Source: Tenacibaculum piscium
GTDB lineage: Bacteria; Bacteroidota; Bacteroidia; Flavobacteriales; Flavobacteriaceae
Reading direction: 5' to 3'
Length of the DNA stretch: 64,000 nucleotides
NCBI RefSeq assembly: GCF_021390715.1
Contig: NZ_JAJGWT010000001.1
Location: 424,719-488,718, forward strand
The notes below the pieces were generated by a model. It saw only the letters and a program-made list of their open reading frames with translations. It was not told the DNA's origin and searched no databases. Every line of letters starts with the position of its first letter. Position 1 is the first letter of the stretch. Shown one piece after another: positions 25,854-35,414 of this stretch. A program made the translations under genes and the position numbers.

Positions 25854-27752
25854 ATGAGTGATGCTATTAAACATGAGTGCGGTATTGCAATGGTTCGATT
25901 ATTAAAACCATTACAATATTATAAAGATAAGTACGGAACCGCTTTTTACGGTGTAAATAAAATGTATTTATTAATGGAAAAGCAACACAATCGTGGGCAA
26001 GATGGTGCAGGATTGGCAAGTATAAAATTCAATGTAGCACAAGGAACACGCTATATTAGTAGAATACGTTCGAACCAACCACAACCAATTAAAGATATTT
26101 TTGGTAAAATAAACGATAGAATTAACAATGTTCTTCAAGAAAATCCAGAAAAAACAGACGACATAAAATGGCAAGAAGATAATGTTCCTTATTTAGGAAA
26201 CCTATTTTTAGGACACGTTCGTTACGGTACTTTTGGTGGAAATTCTATCGAAAATGTACATCCTTTTTTACGTCAACGTAATTGGAAACATCAAAATTTA
26301 CTTGTTGCAGGTAATTTTAATATGACCAACTCAAAACAACTTTTAAATGACCTAATCGAATTAGGACAACACCCAAAAGAAGCAACCGATACCGTTACGG
26401 TAATGGAAAAAATTGGTCATTTCTTAGAAGATGAAGTTTCTAAATTATATGTCAAAGCAAAAGAAATTGGTTTTAGTAAAAAAGATGCTTCTGGTTATAT
26501 CGAAGAACATTTAGATATTCAACGAATTTTACAGCGTTCTGCAAAAAATTGGGACGGTGGATATGCCATGGCTGGTTTATTAGGACACGGTGATGCCTTT
26601 GTATTAAGAGATCCATCGGCAATTCGTCCTGCATTTTATTATCAAGATGATGAAGTTGTAGTCGTTGCCTCGGAACGTCCTGCGATTCAAACCGTATTTA
26701 ATGTTCCTATTGATGAAATTAAAGAAATTGATAGAGGTCATGCGTTAATCATCAAAAAAAGTGGCGAAACTTCTATGAAACCAGTTCTGGAACAACGTCC
26801 TAAAAAAGCCTGTTCTTTTGAAAGAATTTATTTCTCTAGAGGAAGCGATGCCGATATTTATACAGAACGTAAAAATTTAGGAAAATACGTATTTCCTGAA
26901 GTTTTAAAATCAATTGATGATGATATCGAAAATGCAGTATTTTCATACATTCCGAACACCGCAGAAACCTCATTTTTTGGAATGATGGAAGCTGCTGAAG
27001 ATGTGTTAAATCAGCAAAAAACAGCCGCTATTTTAGCAGGTGGAACAAAATTATCCAAAGAAAAAGTAACCGATATTCTTTCAAAAAGACCTCGTTTTGA
27101 AAAAATTGCCATTAAAGATGCAAAATTAAGAACCTTTATTACTGATGATAGTAGTCGAGATGACTTAGTAGCACACGTTTACGATGTTACTTACGGCGTG
27201 GTAAAACCAACCGATAATCTGGTAATTATTGATGATAGTATTGTTCGTGGTACGACTTTAAAGAAAAGTATTATCAAAATATTAGATAGATTAAATCCGA
27301 AGAAAATTGTCGTGGTTTCTTCTGCTCCTCAAATTCGTTATCCTGATTGTTATGGTATCGATATGGCGAAAATTAATGATTTTATCGCTTTTAAAGCCGC
27401 TTTAGCATTATTAAAAGAAACCAATCAATATGATATTATTAATACCGTATATGAAAAATGTAAACAACAACAAGTTAGCGAAGATAAAGATGTTGTAAAT
27501 TATGTGAAAGAAGTATATGCTCCTTTTACTGATGAACAAATTTCTACTAAAATTGCCGCCTTATTAAAAACTTCAGATATTAAAACTGATGTTGAAGTAA
27601 TTTTTCAAAATGTTACTAATTTACACAAAGCCTGTCCTGATAATTTAGGTGATTGGTATTTCACAGGAGATTATCCTACTGATGGAGGAAATCGTGTTGT
27701 AAATCAAGCATTTATTAACTTCTACGAAAAGAATGATGAAAGAGCATATTAA
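25854..27752 (+). CDS. purF: Amidophosphoribosyltransferase (PurF-like, long form)
   Basis: 632 residues, longer than the ~500 of typical PurF. An Ntn-type glutaminase domain begins with Cys9 after a short propeptide-like leader (MSDAIKHE), and contains HNRGQDGAG and GHVRYGT. The phosphoribosyltransferase part has the PRPP motif LVIIDDSIVRGTT (about 458-470). The enzyme makes phosphoribosylamine, the first committed step of purine synthesis. Long inserts and a ~100-residue C-terminal extension mark a Bacteroidetes form; a second, standard purF may exist elsewhere in the genome, so the symbol is given with reserve. Confidence 0.88.
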   Translation: MSDAIKHECGIAMVRLLKPLQYYKDKYGTAFYGVNKMYLLMEKQHNRGQDGAGLASIKFNVAQGTRYISRIRSNQPQPIKDIFGKINDRINNVLQENPEKTDDIKWQEDNVPYLGNLFLGHVRYGTFGGNSIENVHPFLRQRNWKHQNLLVAGNFNMTNSKQLLNDLIELGQHPKEATDTVTVMEKIGHFLEDEVSKLYVKAKEIGFSKKDASGYIEEHLDIQRILQRSAKNWDGGYAMAGLLGHGDAFVLRDPSAIRPAFYYQDDEVVVVASERPAIQTVFNVPIDEIKEIDRGHALIIKKSGETSMKPVLEQRPKKACSFERIYFSRGSDADIYTERKNLGKYVFPEVLKSIDDDIENAVFSYIPNTAETSFFGMMEAAEDVLNQQKTAAILAGGTKLSKEKVTDILSKRPRFEKIAIKDAKLRTFITDDSSRDDLVAHVYDVTYGVVKPTDNLVIIDDSIVRGTTLKKSIIKILDRLNPKKIVVVSSAPQIRYPDCYGIDMAKINDFIAFKAALALLKETNQYDIINTVYEKCKQQQVSEDKDVVNYVKEVYAPFTDEQISTKIAALLKTSDIKTDVEVIFQNVTNLHKACPDNLGDWYFTGDYPTDGGNRVVNQAFINFYEKNDERAY

Positions 27753-27770
27753 ATTTTTATAAGCTTAAAA

Positions 27771-27805
27771 AAAGAGTTTGATTAAAATATCAAACTCTTT
27801 TTTTT
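27771..27805 (+). terminator. Intrinsic terminator after amidophosphoribosyltransferase
   Basis: AAAGAGTTTGAT pairs with ATCAAACTCTTT, followed by T-tract. Confidence 0.88.
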
Positions 27806-27864
27806 GCTTACTTTTTTCTTAGACTTTTCTCTTAGTTTTTACTTCAAAATAAAGAGTATAAAAT

Positions 27865-27899
27865 AAAAAAACCTGAACAATATTTTGTTCAGGTTTTTT
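27865..27899 (-). terminator. Intrinsic terminator after the TonB-dependent receptor
   Basis: AAAAAACCTGAACAA pairs with TTGTTCAGGTTTTTT around a 5-nt loop; on the minus strand it lies 40 bp after the receptor stop. Confidence 0.9.
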
Positions 27900-27938
27900 A
27901 TTTAAAATCTTAAAAATTAAAAGTAATCTTGAAATAAT

Positions 27939-30809
27939 TTAATTATTAATAATCCAAGAAATATAATATAATTGTCCTACTTGACCAGAACCTGGTGCTA
28001 CGAAGTACTCTTTTCCAAATAAATTGGTTCCTCCAATTTTAAATTTAGATTTCATAGAAGGAATACGATAATTTAATTGTGCATCAAGTACAGTTCTTGC
28101 TGACACATCTCCTTTTACAAAAGTTGAAACCCATTTATATTCATCTTGCCATCTCGCATTAATATTGAAACCGAAATTTCGATACAGTTTAGTATTACCA
28201 AACTGTAATTTTACACTATGCTTAGGCGTATTAAAATTAGGATCAAATTGACCATGATCTTTATCTTCAAATTGATAATCATTAAAACTATAGTTTACTC
28301 CGAAATCAAAATTCTTAAATAATTTGGTATGCATTCCTAAAGCAAAACCATACGATTCTATTTGAGATTTACTATTCGTTACAATATTAAACTCATTAAC
28401 ATCACCATAGGTAAAAGCCCTATACGCTACTTCGTCAAAGACTAAAACTCCAGCATCATTAGTGTATCCAAACTCATTTTTAGGTTCTAATAACTCGGCA
28501 GCTGTTAATTTTCTATTTCCATAAGGATATACTTTTCCTGCATTAACAACAACAACATCTTGTATAAAAACAAAATCATCATGCTGACTGTAATACGCAT
28601 TAATATCTAAATCAAAATTAGTGCTATTATTGATGCGAAACATACTTCGATATCCTAATTCTATTGTTTTAACAAGCTCTGGCATTACTTCTTTATAATC
28701 TGATTTTTCAAAAGTAATATTATCTCCGTATGAAGTTTTAGTAAGCAATGAATTGTTTAAAATCTCTTGTCCAGAAATTGGTCGATACTTACCGATATAA
28801 GATTTTGAAGCATCATCCCAAGCTTCATAATAATTATTACCATAAGAAATTCGGTTTAAGTTCTCAGCTACTGTTCCTATATTTTTTTTTCTGGCTGATT
28901 CTAAAAATTGATATTGCTCCTGAACTGTTGGATTTCTAAAACCTGTTTGAAATGACGTTCGGAATACATGATTTCTTTCTTTACCAAAAGCATAATTTAA
29001 AGCTAATTTAGGAGAATAATTTCCATCAAAATTAGTCGCTTTATCATAACGAAGTGAAGCTGTTATTTTTAATTTCTCTTCCAATAATTTTTTCTGAATT
29101 TGAGAATAGAAACCATATTCTTCTATTGCTATTTTCTGAGAATAATCATTAAAAAGTGTTCCTCTAGAATTTGGATTATATTTTCTATAAGAAGCACCTG
29201 CTTGTACATCAGCCCAATTATTTAAAAGAGATTTAAAATTATAATTACCATCAATATGTTTATAATTACTTTTTTCATACAAAGCACTTCCGCCTTCCGA
29301 TATTAATGTAGACGTAATTTTACTAAACTCTTTATTAAAAGCACCTGTATTAGGTTTTAACCTATTTGCATCTGCTAATTTTCTGGCCTCATTAATTGAT
29401 TTTCCATTAAGATATCTTTGATTAACATATTGAGTTGTCCAATCATAGTTATTAATAGTATTCTCTTCAATTAGCATTCCTGTTTTTGTTAAGTCATATG
29501 AATTACCAGAATTATTTCCAGTATAATACCCTCTAAGATAAAAGTTATGTCCTTTCAGTTCTAATTTGTGCTGTTCTGTTTGGTAGTTACGTTGCACGAA
29601 TCTGTTTGCTCCTTGAAAAAGGTTATTTCGTGACGATAATCTAGAAGATAATTGAATTTCTAAGCGTTCGTCTTTAAAAGGTCTAACATATAACGACCCT
29701 GAAAATCGTGCATTATTGGTTTTAAAATCATTTCTCAATAATTCAGCTTCGGTATATCCTGTTCTACTTAAATGTGTTCCAAATGGAATTTCTTTTATGC
29801 CCGATTTTTCTTGTTTTAAATAATCATTATAGTCTGATAAGTCACTAAAAACTTCATCTCCATAAATATTTACTCCATCATAATCTAAGGTTTCTTGTCG
29901 AGTACCTTCTATTAGTTGATTTGTATCAATTTCTTTATTTCTTAAATCATTTGCGTGCCATTCTTCAGCCTGATAGTATGAAAAATTAACTTTAGCGGCA
30001 AAATAGTCGTTAAATTTATACGCCATTCTTATAGATGTATCATAAAAAGGATTATTTCCTCCTTCTTTCTGACTCATATAACCACTTTTAAAGATGCTAC
30101 TAATACCTGTATGATCGAATGGATTTTTGGTATTCATAAGCATCAATCCGTTATAAGCGTTGGCTCCATATAATGCTGATGATGCTCCTGGTAAAATTTC
30201 AACACTAAGAATATCTAATTCTGAAACTCCTGAGAAATTTCCAGTACTAAAACTTAAAGCCTGTGAAGCGGTATCCATACCGTCAATCATTTGTACAAAA
30301 CGAGAGTTACTAAAATCAGAAAAGCCTCTAGTATTTATGGATTTAAATCCATAACTTCCTTCTCTTGATTGTATTCCTTTTAGATTTACTAAACCATCAT
30401 AAAAAGAATTAGAAGAAGTATTTTTAATATCAGTTAGTCCAAATCGTTCAATAGTTACTGGAGATTCAATGATTTTTTCAGAAACTCTCGAAGCAGATAT
30501 TACTATTTGGTCTAGTAATAAATTTTCTTTTAAAATAATATTAATTGATTTTTTATATTCTTGAATAATCAATTCTTCTGTTTGATACCCAAAAGCACTT
30601 ACTTTTAAAGTTACAGGAAATTTATCATTATACGTAAATGTAAATTCACCAACATCATTTGAGGTACTTGTTTGATTTGCTAATCGAATCTTAGCGTTAT
30701 AAAAAGGCTCTAGATATTCATCATAAACAGCACCTTTTATTTCTATCTGCGCATAAGAAATGATGCTAGACAATGCTAAAACAATAATTATGAAGTGTTT
30801 TTTTAACAT
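27939..30809 (-). CDS. TonB-dependent receptor (paralogue 1)
   Basis: 956 residues. Signal peptide to about SYAQ (21), a carboxypeptidase-regulatory-like domain (about 22-100), a plug with SYGFKSINTRGFSDFSNSRF and LPGASSALYGANAYNGLM, and a large barrel. The last residues read YYISWIINN, so the usual terminal aromatic is replaced by Asn and the last aromatic is internal. It is clearly paralogous to the receptor at 31712-34411 (same YGFKSI.TRGFS and VAPGSG..G..YY.SW blocks). The paired tonB-like gene ends 39 bp upstream. Ligand unknown. Confidence 0.92.
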   Translation of the reverse strand: MLKKHFIIIVLALSSIISYAQIEIKGAVYDEYLEPFYNAKIRLANQTSTSNDVGEFTFTYNDKFPVTLKVSAFGYQTEELIIQEYKKSINIILKENLLLDQIVISASRVSEKIIESPVTIERFGLTDIKNTSSNSFYDGLVNLKGIQSREGSYGFKSINTRGFSDFSNSRFVQMIDGMDTASQALSFSTGNFSGVSELDILSVEILPGASSALYGANAYNGLMLMNTKNPFDHTGISSIFKSGYMSQKEGGNNPFYDTSIRMAYKFNDYFAAKVNFSYYQAEEWHANDLRNKEIDTNQLIEGTRQETLDYDGVNIYGDEVFSDLSDYNDYLKQEKSGIKEIPFGTHLSRTGYTEAELLRNDFKTNNARFSGSLYVRPFKDERLEIQLSSRLSSRNNLFQGANRFVQRNYQTEQHKLELKGHNFYLRGYYTGNNSGNSYDLTKTGMLIEENTINNYDWTTQYVNQRYLNGKSINEARKLADANRLKPNTGAFNKEFSKITSTLISEGGSALYEKSNYKHIDGNYNFKSLLNNWADVQAGASYRKYNPNSRGTLFNDYSQKIAIEEYGFYSQIQKKLLEEKLKITASLRYDKATNFDGNYSPKLALNYAFGKERNHVFRTSFQTGFRNPTVQEQYQFLESARKKNIGTVAENLNRISYGNNYYEAWDDASKSYIGKYRPISGQEILNNSLLTKTSYGDNITFEKSDYKEVMPELVKTIELGYRSMFRINNSTNFDLDINAYYSQHDDFVFIQDVVVVNAGKVYPYGNRKLTAAELLEPKNEFGYTNDAGVLVFDEVAYRAFTYGDVNEFNIVTNSKSQIESYGFALGMHTKLFKNFDFGVNYSFNDYQFEDKDHGQFDPNFNTPKHSVKLQFGNTKLYRNFGFNINARWQDEYKWVSTFVKGDVSARTVLDAQLNYRIPSMKSKFKIGGTNLFGKEYFVAPGSGQVGQLYYISWIINN

Positions 30810-30848
30810 TTTTTTTAAAATTTTATTTAAGTATAAATATATAAATTT

Positions 30849-31556
30849 TTATTCTTCTAAAGAAAAATTAATAGGAAAACCATACTTAACAGAAACTCTT
30901 TTTCCTTGTTTTTCTGCTGGCTTAAATCTTGGTAATAATGAAACGACACGAATTGCTTCGTTGTTCAATATTTCAGCATCATCAGGTCCTAATGTTTTAA
31001 TGTTTTTGACATATCCATTTTTATCAATAATAAAACGAACCCAAACCTCTCCTTGTAAACTCTGTCTAACAGCTTCCCCAGGATAATTAAAATGATCAGA
31101 AATATGCTTCATCATTTCGTTATTAAAACAATCCGATACTTCTTCTTTTGTTATTTCATTACATGCACTAAACGAAGGAATTTCATCAACTGTTGGAAAT
31201 GTTAATGCTTCTTTAATTTCTTCTTTTGATAATTTATTTTTAAGTTCTTCAATATTTTGTTTAAGGTCAATTTTCTGACGTGTCTTTATAATTTCTGAAT
31301 TAATCCCCGAGCTAACTCCTGAACTAATCCCTGAAGTACTCAAATTATTCGTATTTAACATTTTTTTTCTTGCAGATACTTTAACCCTTATTTTTCGAGA
31401 TCTTTTATTATCAGATTTTTCTAAGGTACTAACAGCACATTTTGTAATTGTATTTAGGTCAATATCAGCACTCTCGTCTGGAGATTCACAAACTTTTTGA
31501 GCTACTGCTACTAAATTTACAATAAGCAACAAGGCTAGGAATAGTAATTTTTTCAT
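30849..31556 (-). CDS. Exported TonB_C-domain protein (paralogue 1)
   Basis: 235 residues. An N-terminal signal-peptide-like helix ends near VAVAQ (20) and is followed directly by KVCESPDE. The C-terminal ~90 residues form a TonB C-terminal domain (GEVWVRFIIDKNGYVKNI, LPRFKPAEKQGK, VSVKYGFPINFSL). Cysteines lie at 23, 40, 132 and 143. There is no proline-rich spacer and no membrane segment besides the signal. It precedes the receptor at 27939-30809 by 39 bp, so the two probably form an operon. Whether it transmits energy, or is an exported relative doing something else, cannot be decided here. Confidence 0.88.
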   Translation of the reverse strand: MKKLLFLALLLIVNLVAVAQKVCESPDESADIDLNTITKCAVSTLEKSDNKRSRKIRVKVSARKKMLNTNNLSTSGISSGVSSGINSEIIKTRQKIDLKQNIEELKNKLSKEEIKEALTFPTVDEIPSFSACNEITKEEVSDCFNNEMMKHISDHFNYPGEAVRQSLQGEVWVRFIIDKNGYVKNIKTLGPDDAEILNNEAIRVVSLLPRFKPAEKQGKRVSVKYGFPINFSLEE

Positions 31557-31615
31557 AATAAAAAAATTAAATTATTTAAATTATTTTTAGTTTTGGGGGG
31601 TAATTTGAGGGGGTA

Positions 31616-31623
31616 CAAAGATA
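31616..31623 (-). promoter_or_regulatory. Putative -7 element for tonB-like/receptor operon 1 (TATCTTTG)
   Basis: Minus-strand TATCTTTG 60 bp upstream of the tonB-like gene at 31556. The leader that follows has two C runs (plus-strand G runs at 31595-31600 and 31609-31613). Confidence 0.55.
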
Positions 31624-31711
31624 CATAAAATTAATCTATCTTGATAATAAAATATAAAATAGATTAATTGTTTAGGTTTTTTTTATTAAATAAGAATATT
31701 TTAATTCTTTA

Positions 31712-34411
31712 CTAATTAATAGTCCAAGAAACATAATACATTGATCCTATAAGACCTGAACCAGGTGCTACAACATATTCCTTTCCTGTTAAATTAGTAG
31801 CTCCAAGTTTAAATGTTGATTTAAAAGAAGGAATTCTATAATTTACTTGGGCATCTAGAATTGTTCTTGCGCTAACATTTGCATTTATAAAATTAGATTC
31901 CCATAAAAATTGATCTTGCCATCTTGCATTTATATTAAAACCAAAATTTTTAAATAAATTTGACTTACCAAACATCAATTTAAACTGGTGTTCTGGTGTA
32001 TTAAAACCTGATTGAAAATCGAAATCATCTTCTTGGTTAAATAATAATTTTGTTAATGTATAATTCGCACCAAAATTAAACGATTTAAAAACTTTTGTAT
32101 TTAAACCAATTCCAATTCCATATGAATCTATATCTGCACTGGTATTGGTGTTTAATAAAACGGTTGTAACATCATTATTAGAAAAAGCTTTTAAAGCTGC
32201 ATCACTTGGCACTCCTTTTCTTACCGATCCGTAATTGGGAATTAACACGGTTTTGTTAGCTACAAAATTTTCATATTGATTGTAATATCCATTAACATCT
32301 AATTCCATGACGTTGGTGTCACTTAGTTTTATAATACTTCTGTACCCTACTTCATACGAAGTTACTTTTTCTGATTCGATAGGAGTTGGATTAATATGAA
32401 CAGGCACTTTATTATTTAAAATAAATGATTTCTCAAAAATATCTTTTCCTGTAATAACATTTTTAGTATTATTTTGATTGATAACTTCTGTCGAAAAACG
32501 GTTAATATTTTCCTTTGACGTTCCCAAAAGAAACGTATTTGGTCCTGTTTTTAAACCGATATATTGTTCCAAAGTACTTGGCGTTCTAAAACCTGTTTGA
32601 TATGAAACTCTTATTATTCTATTTTCTTGTATTGCGTAATTTAAAGCTATCCTTGGTGAAAAGTTGGCTTTAAAATTTTTTGATTTATCATAACGAACAG
32701 ATCCTGTAAACTTTAATCGATCATCTAAAAATTTCTTTTGTAATTGAGAATATGCTCCAATCATATCGAACTCAATAGAATTATTTTTATCTGTAAATAA
32801 AGTACCTTGTGAATTAATCGTATAACTACGATAAGAAGCACCTACTTGAATTTCTCCCCAAGTAATTAGGTCCCTAAAATTATAATTAGCATCAATATTA
32901 AGAAGTTTTGTTTTATCTTTTACCCCAGCTCCACCTTCATTAATAGATATTTGTTGCACTTCATCTAATGCTTGATTAAAAGCTGGAGTACCTGGCTGTA
33001 GCCTATTTCTATCGGCAAAAGCTCTAGCGTCTTTATCATTTCCTGCTGAAAAACCAGGCACCTTTCCTGAAAATGCAGTTGCATATTCTCCGAACCACTT
33101 TTTACTAGGATTATATTTTTCATTTAAAGCAATTCCCACAAAACGTAAATCAGAGCTATTATCAATAGAGTTACCTGTATAAGAACCACGAACAAAGAAG
33201 TTTTTCCCTAAAAATTCTAATTTATGCTGTTCTATTAAAAAATCTTTTTGAGAAAATCTATTAGCACCTTGATATAAATTATTTCCTAATGAAAATCGAG
33301 AATTTAAAATAACCTCTAATTTATCATTTCCAAAAGGTCTTACATGAAATGACCCGTCAAATTTTACACCATCTCCATTATAATCATAAAGTTGGGTCTC
33401 GGCATATCCTGTTCTACTAACATTTCCAATTACGGGTAACTCATAAGAAACCTCATCCCCGTAAAAGTTTACACCATCATAATCAGGCGTATCTTCTCTC
33501 GTTCCTTTTTTAAAAACACCTCCAACCCCTGTTGTATTAGTTGCATCATTTGCATGCCACTCTTCAGCCTTATAAACAGTAAGATTCACTTTTGCAGCAA
33601 AGTAATTACTAAATTTATATGCCATTCTTATACCTACATCATAAAATTGTTCTGAACCAGCAGTAGCTTCTTGATTTATAAAACCTGTTTTTAAATAAGT
33701 ACTTATTCCTGCATAATCAAATGGATTTTTACTTCTCATCAATAAAATACCGTTAAAAGCATTTGCTCCATATAAAGCTGATGAAGCTCCTGGAAGTATC
33801 TCAACATCTTTCACATCTAACTCCGATAAACCAACAATATTACCTGCCGAAAAATTTAATGCAGGAATAGAAGTTTCAACGCCGTCGACTAATTGTACAA
33901 ATCGGGTATTATCGAACGTAGAAAAACCACGTGAATTGATTGATTTAAAACCATAACTAGCTTCACGAGAATCGATTCCTTTTAAGTTCGTCAATCCATC
34001 ATAAAAAGAAACAGAAGTATTATTTTTAATATCAACAACTCCCATTCGTTCAATAGTTACTGGTGATTCAAGAACTCGTTCAGGTGATCTTGAGGCAGAA
34101 ATTACTACTTCATCTAACGCAGTATTTTCTTTTAAAACAATATTTAATTCTTGCTCTAAATCAGTAATTTCAACAACTTCTTTTCGATAACCAAAAGCTG
34201 AAATTTGAATTGTAAAAGGAAGTTTATCTGTTGCGATTAGCGTAAAATCACCATTAATATCTGAAGTTGTAATACCACCATCTAATGAATTGATAATTGC
34301 ACTAGGAAAGGGCTCTAAGTATTCATCATATACCTTTCCTTTTAAAGTAACTTGTGCTGATAAAGCAATACTAAAGATTACAAAAAAAAATAGTACTATT
34401 TTTTTTAACAT
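31712..34411 (-). CDS. TonB-dependent receptor (paralogue 2)
   Basis: 899 residues. Signal peptide to about ALSAQ (19), carboxypeptidase-regulatory-like domain (about 20-100), plug with YGFKSINSRGFSTFDNTRF and LPGASSALYGANAFNG, then a beta barrel ending YYVSWTIN. Block-by-block similarity with the receptor at 27939-30809 is high in the plug and at both ends and lower in the loops, which fits duplication followed by ligand-loop divergence. The tonB-like gene of its pair ends 119 bp upstream, with a long hairpin between them. Confidence 0.92.
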   Translation of the reverse strand: MLKKIVLFFFVIFSIALSAQVTLKGKVYDEYLEPFPSAIINSLDGGITTSDINGDFTLIATDKLPFTIQISAFGYRKEVVEITDLEQELNIVLKENTALDEVVISASRSPERVLESPVTIERMGVVDIKNNTSVSFYDGLTNLKGIDSREASYGFKSINSRGFSTFDNTRFVQLVDGVETSIPALNFSAGNIVGLSELDVKDVEILPGASSALYGANAFNGILLMRSKNPFDYAGISTYLKTGFINQEATAGSEQFYDVGIRMAYKFSNYFAAKVNLTVYKAEEWHANDATNTTGVGGVFKKGTREDTPDYDGVNFYGDEVSYELPVIGNVSRTGYAETQLYDYNGDGVKFDGSFHVRPFGNDKLEVILNSRFSLGNNLYQGANRFSQKDFLIEQHKLEFLGKNFFVRGSYTGNSIDNSSDLRFVGIALNEKYNPSKKWFGEYATAFSGKVPGFSAGNDKDARAFADRNRLQPGTPAFNQALDEVQQISINEGGAGVKDKTKLLNIDANYNFRDLITWGEIQVGASYRSYTINSQGTLFTDKNNSIEFDMIGAYSQLQKKFLDDRLKFTGSVRYDKSKNFKANFSPRIALNYAIQENRIIRVSYQTGFRTPSTLEQYIGLKTGPNTFLLGTSKENINRFSTEVINQNNTKNVITGKDIFEKSFILNNKVPVHINPTPIESEKVTSYEVGYRSIIKLSDTNVMELDVNGYYNQYENFVANKTVLIPNYGSVRKGVPSDAALKAFSNNDVTTVLLNTNTSADIDSYGIGIGLNTKVFKSFNFGANYTLTKLLFNQEDDFDFQSGFNTPEHQFKLMFGKSNLFKNFGFNINARWQDQFLWESNFINANVSARTILDAQVNYRIPSFKSTFKLGATNLTGKEYVVAPGSGLIGSMYYVSWTIN

Positions 34412-34455
34412 GTTCTTTGAATTAAATTAGTTGAGATAATTTGGTTCTGACTATA

Positions 34456-34502
34456 GTTGTAATTTTTTGTGTAATCATTTAAGTTACACAAAAAATTATA
34501 AC
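34456..34502. repeat. Long AT-rich hairpin between tonB-like gene 2 and receptor 2
   Basis: GTTGTAATTTTTTGTGTAA (34456-34474) is the reverse complement of TTACACAAAAAATTATAAC (34484-34502) except at one position, with a 9-nt loop. No T-tract follows on the minus strand. It may attenuate or stabilise part of the tonB-like/receptor transcript, or be an operator. Confidence 0.7.
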
Positions 34503-34530
34503 AATAAAGTTAAGAGCGTAAAATTTTAAA

Positions 34531-35277
34531 TTATTGTTCTAAAGCAAATGAGATCGGAAAGCCATATTTTACAGAAACACGTCCGCCATCTTTTTTCGCA
34601 GGGATAAATTGAGGTAATTTAGAAACAACTCTAATAGCTTCTTTACTTAATAAATCACCATTTTTAGGAGCTAATGTTTTAATGTTTTTTACCTCTCCGT
34701 TTTTATCGATAATAAAACGAACCCAAACCTCTCCTTGTATTGATTCTTGAATAGCACCACTTGGATACTGAAAATGTTTAGAAATATGATGTATCATATT
34801 TTCATTAAAGCAATCGGCACGTTTATTTTTATTTACTTTTTTACAAGCATTAAATAAAGGAATTTTATCAACAGAAGTAAATTTCGCTGCTTTTTTTAAT
34901 TCTTCTACAGATAGTTTACTGTTAATTTCTGCAATATTTATTTTTGAAGAAACCGTTTTTTCAAGAGCTAATTCCTGTATTTTATTTTTAGAAGCATGCT
35001 GAACTTCAGCAATACCAACTCCTACTCCTTTGAACTTCGTAACTTCTTTTTTTCTAGAAATTTCTCTTTTCTTAAGGTGTCTTCTATTAGCCGATACGGT
35101 AACTGAAATTTGTCTTGATTTTTTATTTCTCTTATTTTTAGATTCTTTAATAGTACATTTAGTAACACTAATACTATTTAAATCCTGATCAATTTCATCT
35201 GGTGATTCACATACTTCTTGTGCTACCATGTTGATTGACAAAAATAAAGTTAAAATCAATACGAATATGTTTCTCAT
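34531..35277 (-). CDS. Exported TonB_C-domain protein (paralogue 2)
   Basis: 248 residues. A signal peptide ends near NMVAQ (20), then EVCESPDE as in paralogue 1. A basic, low-complexity middle (about 45-110) leads to a C-terminal TonB domain with GEVWVRFIIDKNGEVKNI and VSVKYGFPISFALEQ. Cysteines at 23, 41, 145 and 156 correspond to those of paralogues 1 and 3. It forms a pair with the receptor at 31712-34411. Its promoter is probably the TATCTTTG at 35342-35349. Confidence 0.88.
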   Translation of the reverse strand: MRNIFVLILTLFLSINMVAQEVCESPDEIDQDLNSISVTKCTIKESKNKRNKKSRQISVTVSANRRHLKKREISRKKEVTKFKGVGVGIAEVQHASKNKIQELALEKTVSSKINIAEINSKLSVEELKKAAKFTSVDKIPLFNACKKVNKNKRADCFNENMIHHISKHFQYPSGAIQESIQGEVWVRFIIDKNGEVKNIKTLAPKNGDLLSKEAIRVVSKLPQFIPAKKDGGRVSVKYGFPISFALEQ

Positions 35278-35341
35278 AATATGGGGGTATTATACACTAA
35301 ATTTTAAACTAATCAAATAACACGAATAGAGTTAATTAAGG

Positions 35342-35349
35342 CAAAGATA
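35342..35349 (-). promoter_or_regulatory. Putative -7 element for tonB-like gene 2 (TATCTTTG)
   Basis: Minus-strand TATCTTTG 65 bp upstream of the ATG at 35277; a C5 run (plus strand G5 at about 35282-35286) lies just before the start codon. Confidence 0.5.
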
Positions 35350-35414
35350 TTTATTTTTTAGCCTTAAAAAAAATAAACATGCAAGAAAAGCAATAAAAAC
35401 ACTTTAAATATTCT

